64,000 nucleotides of DNA from NCBI GenBank assembly GCA_951217055.1, contig OX578279.1, forward strand, positions 42,247,610 through 42,311,609. The letters are read 5' to 3'. The DNA comes from Gerris lacustris (lineage: Eukaryota > Arthropoda > Insecta > Hemiptera > Gerridae). Of the stretch, positions 35,901 to 43,048 are shown piece after piece (within the stretch, counting starts at the first letter, position 1; the number at the start of each line of letters is the position of its first letter). Below the pieces are notes generated by a model. That model was not told the origin of the DNA. It worked only from the letters and a program-made list of their open reading frames with translations, and made no database searches. The translations under genes were made by a program, and so were the position numbers.

Positions 35901-37580
35901 TCAAACTGACCAGGGCGCCGTGCCAAGGGGGCCCTATCTTAAACTACTAGGTGAATTGGGCAATAAGGGAGGGGGGCACAGGTGCCCTTGACCCGGGCGC
36001 CTAAACCCCTAGAGACGGCCATGCATGCTACAAAAAATTATCAATTTGTGCAGTCTCCTCTTTAATATCTATCTAACAAAATAGTAGTTCAATTATTATT
36101 AAGTATTACCATAACTCTTCAGTGGTAAGGAATATTTTAATTAAGCCAGCATGAGTTCAAAATCACTAACCAAGTTGACAGAGCACTAACAGTTGTGTTC
36201 TGAAAGACCAACCTAAACAATTAACCACGTTTAAAAACCTTCTGTTGTTTTAGCAGTCAATCGAAGTGTTTGCGACCTCTTCGACCGAGCCAAGACCATG
36301 GTTCAGTTAGTTAACCATAACATAACCAGCCTGGCCCTTAATTTAAAAGTGGAAAACATTATCGTCCTCCTTCAACCTAGATTTTGTGAATTTTTATTTA
36401 TTTATTATTTGCTACTATTCAGAACTTAAAAAGATCAAAATAATAAAGTTTGTCATTATTAGTGAGCACTCACACTAGCTTCTGCTCAAACAAAATCAGA
36501 TAATAATAATAACCTGGTCGACCCCTACCTTTCATCTTATCCCAAGGGAACAACAATTATTTGAAGCAACAATGACACTAACCACAAAAATCCGCCGGTC
36601 GACCTGGTTAGTGATTCCGAACTAAAAGTAAATCCTAAGATATATTACTATATACTACCCACTATATACTCGATATATTTATCCTGAGATAAATTACTCA
36701 ACCATTTTCATTATTTAAGGATCTTTCAAAAAGGCAACAACAAAGCTGAGCCATTTTATTTTAACATTAAAAGTTCATTAATAAAAGGATAGATAATCTA
36801 CACAATTGAATGTATAACTAAAAACAGGCTAAATCGGATTGTACGTGCCCTGGAAATTTCTTCGAGTTGGACCTCTACCTGGTTTATACACAGGAGGGTT
36901 GTTTTTCTTCAGAAAATGAGCGGAGCACCGCGAAGCGGTGCGGAGCGGCTATAGAAAATTCAAGGGTACACAAAATTAAGGTTTTTAATTTAATATGCGA
37001 GATTTTATCACCTAACCTCAAAGTGGGGGCACGTACAATCCGATTTTACCCTAAAAACATTTGATTTCCACAAATTCGTTAAAAAATATTCATTAGCTTA
37101 ATGATGATTTACAGCTAAAAATAGAGAGAAGAGCCGGTTTATAATGCATCGCGTTATCTATAAAAATACTTAGATGTTTATATCTTATTAAAAAAAGATG
37201 AGATAGGTGTTTTAAGGTCTCCTATACTTTAGGATAATAATACATAATAAAAAAAAAATAGTATTTAGAAAATACTATCAAACAATAAGAAGAATACTAT
37301 CAAAATTATTAAGTAAATACGGGCTTCAGGAAAAACGATAAATATAATTTGAAACAGCAAATGAGCAACATGAAAGAGATGAAAGGAAAGGAAGGGCAAA
37401 GTAACATATTTCACTTACATCTTGCATCATTTCCTCGACTTCAACTTCGTTTGTTTTAATTGCATGGTCTTTTTCCTTTCCATCATCGTGGTTATTCTTT
37501 ATAGCTGCAGGAGGCCCGACAATTTGTTGGATGGACAGGGCCAAAACCAACATAACACCCAAAGTCCTTTCGGGTATCAT
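18042..37580 (-). CDS. NUCB1: Nucleobindin (NUCB1-like), nine coding exons
   Basis: Join of 37580-37419, 34823-34713, 32356-32141, 27581-27408, 27268-27166, 23813-23633, 21853-21694, 20147-20100 and 18764-18042 gives 625 aa; all introns are GT-AG with matching phases. Order: hydrophobic signal peptide (1-26), acidic linker, LDELKRQEVQRLR-type basic helix (exon 3), long Lys/Glu coiled coil (exon 4), VWE..D..ENQEFDPKIFF segment, EF-hand 1 loop D256-E267 (DIDSNGYWDQEE), EF-hand 2 loop D308-E319 (DKNGDSLISFQE), then EFNQDEGWDTL. Nucleobindins are secretory-pathway/Golgi calcium-binding proteins that also bind G-alpha subunits. Calcium ligands at positions 1, 3, 5 and 12 are present in both loops. 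The leucine zipper-like region seen in vertebrates is replaced by a 240-aa Gln/Asn/Pro tail, making it longer than human NUCB1 (about 460 aa). Introns are loaded with transposons. Confidence 0.92.
18765..20099. other. NUCB intron 8
   Basis: GT-AG intron. It contains (TAAA)n near 18960-18985 and a conserved repeat phrase (GTGCCAAGTTTCAGCTCAAT near 19022) that suggests an old interspersed repeat. No exon seen. Confidence 0.55.
20100..20147 (-). CDS. NUCB1: NUCB exon 8 (48-nt microexon)
   Basis: Encodes PPPPYDSRGMHGNQHK. The acceptor is ATCCTTTATAG and the donor GTAAGC; both ends are phase 0, so it could be skipped without a frameshift. It links the EF-hand region to the Q/N tail. Confidence 0.82.
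20148..21693. other. NUCB intron 7
   Basis: AT-rich intron with no recognisable element ends or exons. Confidence 0.5.
21694..21853 (-). CDS. NUCB1: NUCB exon 7
   Basis: Completes EF-hand 2 (SFQE) and encodes YMAETKSKEFNQDEGWDTL followed by a Glu/Arg helix. The acceptor is T-rich...AAG and the donor ATT|GTGAGT. Confidence 0.88.
21854..23632. other. NUCB intron 6
   Basis: No exon. 23030-23560 looks repeat-derived, with a GTGAGTCAGTCAGTGATG phrase and a GC-rich GGCGGGGGCACTGCCGTGCC hairpin near 23350. Tracts near 22259 and 22400 share short inverted similarity (AAAAAAATAAGCCAAGTCTT and relatives). Confidence 0.5.
23633..23813 (-). CDS. NUCB1: NUCB exon 6: EF-hand region
   Basis: Starts within the first EF loop (D256 codon split) and runs to the middle of the second. 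Contains KALFIKELDKMY and ERMTEHVFKEMDKNGDSLI, matching the nucleobindin EF pair closely. The donor is GTTAGT. Confidence 0.92.
23814..24535. other. NUCB intron 5, proximal part
   Basis: No exon or element recognised before the hAT insertion. Confidence 0.5.
24536..26480 (-). mobile_element. Decayed hAT transposon in NUCB intron 5
   Basis: Ends CAGTGACGGATCTAGG and CCTAGATCTGTCACTG, with perfect 8-bp duplication TCTGCAAC (24528-24535, 26481-26488). 1,945 bp. Carries a relic of a transposase gene on the minus strand and, at 25690-26235, about two and a half diverged copies of an approximately 250-bp unit (GGCGCCCTACGTAAGACTAT and relatives). Confidence 0.92.
24620..25330 (-). pseudogene. hAT transposase relic (DUF4371/ZMYM1-like)
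   Basis: Minus-strand fragments in two or more frames read HMAKEEGLTQWMKLN, then SAFRGLYESLDFG and, in the longest open piece (24931-24695), SNEFLDIIATKVRGKILSDL and REAKYFSVMFDSTPDVSH. This is the N-terminal to mid part of ZMYM1-like hAT transposases. The catalytic C-terminal half is gone and frames are broken, so it is inactive. Confidence 0.8.
26481..27165. other. NUCB intron 5, distal part
   Basis: AT-rich. The ORF-like plus-strand stretch at 26574-26870 runs into poly(A) (26839-26861) and could be a retroposed fragment, but nothing is recognisable. Confidence 0.4.
27166..27268 (-). CDS. NUCB1: NUCB exon 5
   Basis: Encodes IHHPGSKAQLEEVWEKQDH and the FDPKIFFHLH segment leading into EF-hand 1; matches nucleobindin PGSQAQLKEVWEE-type sequence. 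Acceptor T(n)AG, donor GTGAGT. Confidence 0.9.
27408..27581 (-). CDS. NUCB1: NUCB exon 4: coiled coil
   Basis: 58 residues of Lys/Glu/Gln-rich heptads (KEQFKQYELQKQFKEELKM). Flanked by TATAATAG and GTAAGT. Separated from exon 5 by only 139 bp. Confidence 0.88.
27663..30209 (-). mobile_element. 5'-truncated R1-like non-LTR retrotransposon
   Basis: Sits in NUCB intron 3, antisense to nothing (same strand as NUCB). Contains the ORF2 described separately, and a 3' UTR (27909-27663) with a TTTTTTTAGTGGGT motif typical of R1-clade 3' ends. The endonuclease domain is missing. The 5' boundary meets (AAT)26 at 30211-30288, and the 3' side faces another AAT-rich run at 27630-27655. Confidence 0.82.
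27910..30209 (-). CDS. LINE ORF2: reverse transcriptase, endonuclease lost
   Basis: About 760 uninterrupted codons after discarding the leading poly-Leu, which is only translated microsatellite. Motifs in order: KKCPGPDGIP, YRPLCMLDTTGKLLKKLI, YGFRQGRSTVDAI, the AQGSILGPDLWN block, the catalytic YADD (LVGYADDVIIV), KTVKYLGMLID, then a C-terminal Cys/His knuckle CMHCGGEKDDSYHTFFTC. This is an R1/Jockey-group reverse transcriptase. The APE endonuclease N-terminus is absent through 5' truncation. The intact frame implies a recent insertion. It is spliced out as part of a NUCB intron. Confidence 0.9.
30211..30288. repeat. (AAT)26 microsatellite
   Basis: Uninterrupted 78-bp AAT/TAA array abutting the truncated 5' end of the R1-like LINE. 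Confidence 0.95.
30289..31069. other. NUCB intron 3 repeat-derived DNA
   Basis: The phrase GTCGGCATATGCCGAGGCCC at 30371 followed by a GGGGTAGGAGTTACC tract has a diverged relative at 32717-32765 (ATCGGCCTAAGGCCGTGGCA), each preceded by an A-rich stretch. This suggests two ends of an unclassified repeat family. Confidence 0.45.
31070..32103. mobile_element. Non-autonomous pogo/Tigger-type DNA transposon
   Basis: Both ends read CAGTAGAGTCTC inward, followed by TAATCCGG-type and TTATCCGGACCCC sequence, flanked by TA dinucleotides (31068-31069, 32104-32105). These are hallmarks of Tc1/mariner superfamily pogo elements. No transposase ORF. A composite MITE (31675-31913) is nested within it. Confidence 0.88.
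31675..31913. mobile_element. Composite MITE nested in the pogo element
   Basis: Outer ends CAGGTACTTCTTTAG and CTAAAGAAGTGCCTG. Inside, two inverted-repeat units (31681-31833 and 31848-31907), each bounded by CTTCTTTAGATTGTTACTCC and its complement. The same architecture recurs at 48350-48582. Confidence 0.82.
32141..32356 (-). CDS. NUCB1: NUCB exon 3
   Basis: 72 residues beginning SGKIAQELE and containing VRSKLDELKRQEVQRLRDL, the most conserved N-terminal nucleobindin block, and EHIDHFNLETFEVKDLDNLI. The acceptor is AATTTGCAG and the donor AAG|GTAACT. Confidence 0.92.
32357..32945. other. NUCB intron 2, proximal part
   Basis: AT-rich; includes the diverged repeat relative at 32717-32765. 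No exon. Confidence 0.45.
32951..33113 (-). mobile_element. tRNA-derived SINE with poly(A) tail
   Basis: On the minus strand: a pol III B-box-like GAGTTCGAATCCC, a body, a conserved tail CTGGCAGTTGATCGGGACTA, then poly(A) (plus-strand T-run 32951-32979). The 5' A-box part is not recognisable, so the copy is probably 5'-truncated. The identical tail recurs at 49221-49262. Confidence 0.75.
33217..33326 (-). repeat. tRNA-like sequence flanked by short inverted repeats
   Basis: The minus strand 33308-33234 reads like a tRNA: TCCAGTA/TGCTGGG acceptor pairing, a perfect D-stem (GCTC/GAGC), CCTGT/ATAGG anticodon stem and a GGTTCAAGTCC B-box. The T-stem has mismatches and the anticodon loop lacks the invariant U33, so it is not a working tRNA gene. 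ACAGAGAAAAAT and its complement flank it. Confidence 0.7.
33330..34060. other. NUCB intron 2, repeat-poor AT-rich DNA
   Basis: No element ends or coding signal recognised. Confidence 0.4.
34060..34170. repeat. Rep-B, copy 2
   Basis: Shares TTTATACTATTTTGACTTTT-type sequence (here with TATATACT) and the upstream ACAATTACTGT-CTCTTAAAGAG block with 1852-1925. The ATATTTTCAT-TGACAAAAGT side resembles the reverse complement of 46392-46420. Confidence 0.6.
34713..34823 (-). CDS. NUCB1: NUCB exon 2
   Basis: 37 residues, VEYKRYLDEIVKTLETDEAF and VEASNVDDIN, aligning with the YGRYLQEVIDVLETD block of nucleobindins. Phase 0 both ends; donor GTAAGT. Confidence 0.9.
34824..35312. other. NUCB intron 1, distal part
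   Basis: A-rich tracts next to the acceptor (34826-34848). No exon. Confidence 0.45.
35313..35554. mobile_element. hAT MITE (CAGTGGCGTA type), copy 1
   Basis: Ends CAGTGGCGTAACTA and TAGCTACGCCACTG, 242 bp. The 8-bp flanks AGTGATCG and AGTGGCTG are only partly alike, consistent with age. Contains GGGGGCCCC tracts shared with 58690-58834. A 139-aa frame overlapping it is not a gene. Confidence 0.8.
35555..35870. other. NUCB intron 1 segment
   Basis: No feature recognised. Confidence 0.4.
35871..36023. mobile_element. hAT MITE, 153 bp
   Basis: Ends CAGGGCCATCCCTAGGGG and CCCCTAGAGACGGCCATG; perfect 8-bp duplication CATGCTAC (35863-35870, 36024-36031). Confidence 0.88.
36032..36818. other. 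NUCB intron 1 segment
   Basis: AT-rich; no element ends or exons recognised. Confidence 0.4.
36827..37051. mobile_element. MITE with GGSTAAA ends and 8-bp duplication
   Basis: Inverted ends GGCTAAATCGGATTGTACGT and GGGTAAAATCGGATTGTACG; perfect 8-bp duplication TAAAAACA (36819-36826, 37052-37059). hAT- or Merlin-like by duplication length. The internal ACTTCG/TTCGAGTTGGAC...TTCAGAAAATGAG...GCGAAGCGG module also occurs in the Harbinger MITEs at 43.2 and 44.6 kb. Confidence 0.85.
37052..37418. other. NUCB intron 1, proximal part
   Basis: No exon or element recognised beyond the MITE's target duplication. Confidence 0.45.
37419..37580 (-). CDS. NUCB1: NUCB exon 1 (signal peptide)
   Basis: Encodes residues 1-54: MIPERTLGVMLVLALSIQQI hydrophobic signal, then an acidic/basic linker ending EEMMQD. 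The donor is GAT|GTAAGT. The ATG is immediately preceded by CTCTTTTTAG, a good splice acceptor, implying a separate 5' UTR exon upstream. Confidence 0.85.
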
Positions 37581-37864
37581 CTAAAAAGAGAAAACAAGAG
37601 TTATATTTATATCACACCAATATAGATTTCGTAATTCAAGTATTTCCTTATTAAGAGCAAATATATAAAGAAAATATTAATTAAATAAATGAAATAAGAG
37701 ACTAATTACGTTCAATTTTAAGGATTATAATCGAAAATCACTCATTAATATTGCAAAGCATATGGGACAACGACAGAACGAACACTTCTAAGGAAAACAA
37801 GTTTATAAATGATATAAACTGAAACTGGAGGTTATCATGGGATTCTCACTGTTATAACCTTGCC

Positions 37865-37925
37865 TCGCCCAATCAAAACAAACCGGAATAAACCACGTAG
37901 CCTTGTTACATTACGTCATGGGTTC
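37865..37925 (-). promoter_or_regulatory. Candidate NUCB promoter elements
   Basis: About 300 bp upstream of the start codon lie a CCAAT box (37869-37873), CCACGTAG (37893-37900) and a CRE/UPRE-like TTACGTCA (37911-37918). NUCB1 in vertebrates is linked to the ATF6/ER-stress response, so the combination is suggestive. The CCAAT-CCACG spacing (19 nt) is not the canonical ERSE spacing of 9. Confidence 0.35.
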
Positions 37926-38960
37926 TCCAGCAGATTCCCCCACTCAAAATTACACCAATTAATTCTCCTAATATCCATCGATTTATTTATGATAATATCA
38001 CATACTATTGGTCTTATTAAAATGTCGACAAACCCAAATTGGCCCGAGATAATACCTTTATGTTATCAACAATCAACATAATTACACTATTTATTATAAA
38101 CTAGCCAAGAAATAGATTTTTTATTTTAATTTTCATAACTCTTATTTATGGCAGGCTCTATAGTCATAGTCAAATGAGCCTACGAGAATGACCCTAGAAA
38201 TATGAAATATGAAAAATTACCTTTGTTTTTATTGTTATAAGAGACCGTGAATACCTTGGTAGCTAGGAGGGGGTTTTTCAACGAGATGTTGCATCAACTA
38301 GTTTGGATATTGGATAGTGTTGCATGGTTGAAGCTTTGTTTACCAGCAGTGCATTTAAGAACTTGCAACTTGCGTTACAATATAAGTGGTAAAATAAATA
38401 TATTGCTTGATTAAATTAAATATTTGATAATTACTATTACTATTACTAATTACTAATTACTATTATATTTATTAATAATACTTATAATTACTATTACTAT
38501 TACGTAATTACTATTACGTTACTATTACCTCTATTACTTTGATCGCCACATTTAAAACGAAATAAAATCATAAAAAATAAATATTCACATATATATAAAT
38601 ATAAAGTAGAATCTTTATTTCCCTAACATATCGTACAGTACACCCAACACCCAACGCTATATATTATATAGGTTTCTGTTAAAATTGAAATATAGGTAGT
38701 TTGGTCTATAATAATTGTTTAGCCACATAAATGAAAATATACAATCTGACGATAGTTTCAGTCTTTTTAATATATATATAATACATATATAATAATAATA
38801 TATAATATATATATAATAATAATATATAATAATAATATATATATAATTGTCATAGAAAATATTCGAATAAAGTCTGGTGATGGTAGAATTGTCTGGTTGT
38901 AATTTACAGTGATATTGTGGTTAGACAAATTATAGATCAAACTACCTGTTTTATGTAAGT
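37926..38960. other. Intergenic DNA
   Basis: AT-rich, with ACTATT/TTACTATTA simple-sequence (38430-38530) and TA/TAA runs (38768-38850). No gene. Confidence 0.5.
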
Positions 38961-38966
38961 GCATTT

Positions 38967-39356
38967 TTACTTTCTCATATAAAGTATAAAGAGAAAGGAT
39001 TGTGATGGCGCGAAAATTCGATTTTGATGGATTTACACGTTTTGAGGTCCCCTGAGTCCAAACTAGTGGTTTTTAAAAAATGTCTGTCTATCGTCTGTGC
39101 AAACGCCTGGAGCCTAAACTACTGGGCCGATTTTGCCGATAGACGAAATTTGGCATACATGTTCAGAAAAATCATACCCCGAGGCGAAATCGAGAAATTA
39201 ATTTTAGCTCCAAATTTAGAGGCGCTACCCCGCAAAAACTCAGAAAAAAAAATATTTCTCGAAAACGGTTCCGACGATTTTGATTAAAAAATTCTATAAT
39301 ATAGTCCATTTAAATACAATTCTAACGATATAATCCGTTTTCCCGGGAAAAATCTA
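38967..39356 (+). repeat. Rep-A copy a (3'-truncated)
   Basis: Starts TACTTTCTCATATAAAG and includes GATGGCGCGAAAATTCGATT, CGCCTGGAGCCTAAACTACT and CCGTTTTCCCGGGAAAAATC; ends where the full copies continue into the B-box part. Reads through no gene; the 87-aa frame is repeat-derived. Confidence 0.85.
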
Positions 39357-39420
39357 GTTTATTATTATGTTTGATTGTTTGATCACCACAATAAATATCA
39401 ATCAATAAATCACTTCGTTT

Positions 39421-40012
39421 TACTTTCTCATATAAAGAGAAAGTATTGTGATGGCGCGAAAATTCGATTTTGATGGATTTACACGTTTTGAGGTCCCCTG
39501 AGTCCAAAAAAGTGGTTTTTAAAAAATATCTGTCTGTCGTCTGTGCAGACGCCTGGAGCCTAAACTACTGGGCCGATTTTGACGAAATTTTGCATACATG
39601 TTCAGAAAAATTATACCCCGAGGAGAAATCGAGAAAAGAATTTAAGCTTCAAATTTTGGGGTGCTACCCCCCAAAACTATGAAAACACGTAAAAAAAATT
39701 ATTTCTGGAAAACTTTTCCGACGATTTTGATTTAAAAAAATTCTAATATATAGTCTATTTAAATAAAAATCTAACGATATAAGCCGTTTTCCCGGGAAAA
39801 ATCTAGTTCCTGAGAAAATAGCTTAAAACGCGGAGAGAGAGAGCCTGGGTTCGATTCCCCGCCCGAGAGAAGTTATTTTTATGGTAAATTTTGATGAAAT
39901 GTTCAGTAATTATTAAATGTACATACGAAAACTAATAAATGGGAAATACTGGGCTAAGTAATTATTTGTATATGAGAAAGTTTGTGTGAGTTGTCTCGGA
40001 CCGATTTTTTAA
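39421..40012 (+). repeat. Rep-A copy b (full length)
   Basis: About 590 bp from TACTTTCTCATATAAAGAGA to TATGAGAAAGTTTGTGTGAG and the GGACCGATTTTT end. The ends are short inverted repeats (ACTTTCTCATATA / TATATGAGAAAGT). A tRNA-type B-box GGTTCGATTCC lies at about 39848. Confidence 0.88.
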
Positions 40013-40106
40013 ATATTTTATTCCAAACTCTCTCCTGATTGTTTTTATTTTTTTTTTAAATTGTTACAATTGCATTTGTTTAACAGTGCTAAACAACAAA
40101 AAGTAA

Positions 40107-40415
40107 ATTATTTCTCGAAAACGGTTCCGACGATTTTGATTAAAAAATTCTAAAATGTAGTCAATTTGAATACGAATCCAACGATATAAGCAGTTTTCCC
40201 GGAAAAAATCTAGTTCCTGAGAAATTAGCTTAAAACGCGAACGGAGTGAGCCCGGGTTCGATTCCACGCCCAGGAGAAGTTATTTTACGATACATTTTGA
40301 TGAAATGTTCAATAATATTTAAATGTACATTTGAAAACTAATAAATGGAAACACTGGGCTAAGTAATTATTTGTATATGAGAAAGTTTGTGTGAGTTGTC
40401 TATGACCGATTTTTT
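40107..40415 (+). repeat. Rep-A copy c (5'-truncated)
   Basis: Starts at ATTTCTCGAAAACGGTTCCG and runs to the conserved end; keeps the B-box (GGGTTCGATTCC) at about 40254. Confidence 0.85.
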
Positions 40416-40883
40416 TAAACTACAAGTTAATTAAATTAAATTGTTTTAAACATAACGATCCATACTTCTTAAGATAAGGCATGAATATGCCCCTAAGAAT
40501 AGTTTAAGAATGATTCACCTTAGTTGAATTTTTTATTTACTACCCTTGATCGACCCACATAAAAAACGAAGAATAAAAGAAGGGACAAACCTATAACTAC
40601 TATTATACAAGTTAATGGATATTTCTTTCTTCTAGACCCCGGGACCGCCATTTTTAGGGCTAATAGAAAGAAGTTGTGTTCATATATTTTGCTCCATATC
40701 AGGCGTTTGACGGCCCAGAGCCGAAAAAGGAAACTTGATTCAAAATCAGCTCTTCAAGCCCGATAGAATAAGCCACACTTTACGACTTCACCACATTTCA
40801 ATCTGTGGCAATTTGTTTATTTTTACACTACTTAATGGATATTGTAAGAAATTGCCAAAAATGGATGGTGGCGAACTATAGCT
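40416..40883. other. Unclassified repeat-like DNA, part 1
   Basis: The phrase CATATCAGGCGTTTGACGGC (about 40696) is echoed by GGATCAGGCGTTTTGGGACT (about 41133), suggesting an old duplicated element interrupted by the MITE at 40884. Confidence 0.4.
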
Positions 40884-41013
40884 CATTGGTTCTTAATCGG
40901 GGGGCCACGGCCCCCCAGGGGGCCTCGAAAGGTATTTAGGTACTACATATATATATATATTATATTTGGAGATTTTAAGGGGGCCGTGGTTACCAAAAGG
41001 TTAAGAACCACTG
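40884..41013. mobile_element. hAT MITE, 130 bp
   Basis: Ends CATTGGTTCTTAATC and (inverted) CAGTGGTTCTTAACC; perfect 8-bp duplication CTATAGCT (40876-40883, 41014-41021). The interior is GGGGGCC-rich around an (AT)n core. Confidence 0.9.
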
Positions 41014-41021
41014 CTATAGCT

Positions 41022-41597
41022 TACATCTTACATTGTCGGACATGAAGAGCTTATTCCCAAAATCCATTTTTACCTTTGCTCTCGACCCGGAAACGCTGGT
41101 TTTAAAAAAAAATTTTCTTACGATTTTGCTTCGGATCAGGCGTTTTGGGACTAGGACTAGAGCCAGAAAGAACATTACACTCGTAAATAATACATTTTAG
41201 AATTTTTTTAGAACGCAGAACTATACAGGAATTAACAAAAATATTAAATGTTTCATAACACAGCATATGCCATCTACTGGCAGAAGAATAAACTTATTAA
41301 ATTATAGCTAATAAATTAGTTCTCACTAGGTAGACTTTTTATTACATAGTTTCTTGTGGAAACACTTAATCTTATCTTTACTTAATACATATTTTAATAC
41401 ATTTACTTATACTTTATTTGTTTATTAATTTTTCGCCAATAGAAAGCGCATTCTTTTATTTTTTGAAATTTTAATATTATTTATTTGTAACTAGATAATA
41501 ATTAGACTAATAAATTTAATATACATTTTTAGGATGCGTGGGCAAAACGAAGACGCTTAAACATACCTGCGCTTGCGCTTGTCTGTCAATCTGTAGC
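41022..41597. other. Intergenic repeat-like DNA, part 2
   Basis: Continuation of the unclassified repeat; no gene. Confidence 0.4.
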
Positions 41598-41601
41598 CCA
41601 C

Positions 41602-42652
41602 TGTAATACGTCCGCCACTCGTAGGTGGTAGCGGGCCGTGACGGACGTGTACAATTAATAAAAGAAACAACTTACTACCCTGGAATGGGGGGGGGGGGGA
41701 AGGTCTCGGGCTGAGAAATAACCAAATTCCAATTCTTTTTAGTGGACGTGGTCGTCCCAAACACAACTCTTTACTATTTTAAAATATACAATACTGACTT
41801 TGTCTGCTACCTACACCTAGGCTCCCCTAACGTACAGGTACGACCTATAACATAAAATAAACCCTACGGAGCCCTCACAATCTCTAGGGTAGGCAGTGAC
41901 TTAATTCTCGTCTTAGACTTAACATTAACATTAAAGCAAAGGGATTCTCCCGTAGTCTCACCGATGAGTCGACAAAAACAAGGCCGCAAAATGAAGTGGT
42001 ACTCACAGTTTGATGATATCCGTAATTTTGTTTGTGTAATCCTTTGGTGGAACCTCCTCCACAACACCCGCGTTATGTTCTCGGCACACCACGTCTCCGA
42101 AAAGTTTCCTACTTAGCAACCGGCAAAGTACTCTACCTCAGAATTTTCGGCACACAGCATAAAACTTTGGCACACAGCCGGACTTAAATTTTTAGCACAC
42201 AGCATAGAACTTTGGCACACAGCCTAACTTAAATTTTTAGCACACAGCATAGAACTTTGGCACACAGCCTAAACTACCTTTGGCACACAGCCTAGACTTC
42301 CTTCGGCACACAGCCTAACTTACGTACCTACTCGGCGCTCTCGCAAAACGGACTGGCCCAGAGTGGGGAGTTCATGGAGCTTTTATCACCTCAGCCGGGG
42401 GTGGAACGCGTACCGGTAAGTGGCGGTAACTTTGCCACAGGAGACCGGTAAGGTTCCTCTACGATTTGCGGTGGCCGTGGTAACGTTGCCGGAGTGCCCA
42501 GGGGGCGTGGCTTCGCGGTCACGTTGCCGGGGATGGCCGGGACGTGCTCCATGGGACGGTGCCGAGGTGCCCGCGAGTCCCGATCTCGTGGGGAGTGCTT
42601 TTTTGGCGCGAAAATTTGGTAACCCGGGGATTTTTTGGGCCACCGGGTTACA
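41602..42652 (-). mobile_element. Solo LTR, GC-rich, 1,051 bp
   Basis: On the minus strand it runs from TGTAACCCGGTGG to CGTATTACA (TG...CA) and is flanked by a 4-bp duplication CCAC (41598-41601, 42653-42656), as for Gypsy-type elements. It has a possible TATA-like GATAAAAG near 42380 and repeated GGCACACAGC units (42140-42330). Much richer in GC than its surroundings. No internal domain or second LTR is nearby, so it is a recombination remnant. Confidence 0.78.
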
Positions 42653-42656
42653 CCAC

Positions 42657-43045
42657 CTTTGCTTCGAAAGTACCCAACAGAAAAATTTGAAACTTTGCAG
42701 TTATGTTATGTGCACTATGTAACCCAAAAACGAAACAGAAAAATTACAGTGAAGCCCCAAAAAATCATCCCTCAAAAACAAAGTTTAAAGATTTGAAATT
42801 TTTTCTGAAGGAAATGCTTAATGTGAGTTTTTTTATGGAATGTTCCATACGACTCATATTTTGTGAGAGTATTGATATTAATTTAAATATTGTTTATTCC
42901 GAGTATAGTGCTGCTTTTCGTGTAAACAGGGAACAAAATTTTAACCAAAAGAAACAAAAATAGTTTAGTGTTTTAACGCTTGAGAGCATCGCTTGGAAAA
43001 ACCAAAGTTTGAGACTCTTTTTGAAGCACTTTAGAAACGACCTTT
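42657..43045. other. Intergenic DNA
   Basis: Short frames without recognisable content; possibly repeat-derived. Confidence 0.35.
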
Positions 43046-43048
43046 TAA

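Noticed and set aside
42386..42722. GC-rich frames of 85 and 100 aa on both strands
   Set aside because: They lie inside the solo LTR; the long frames are explained by its high GC and lack of stop codons.
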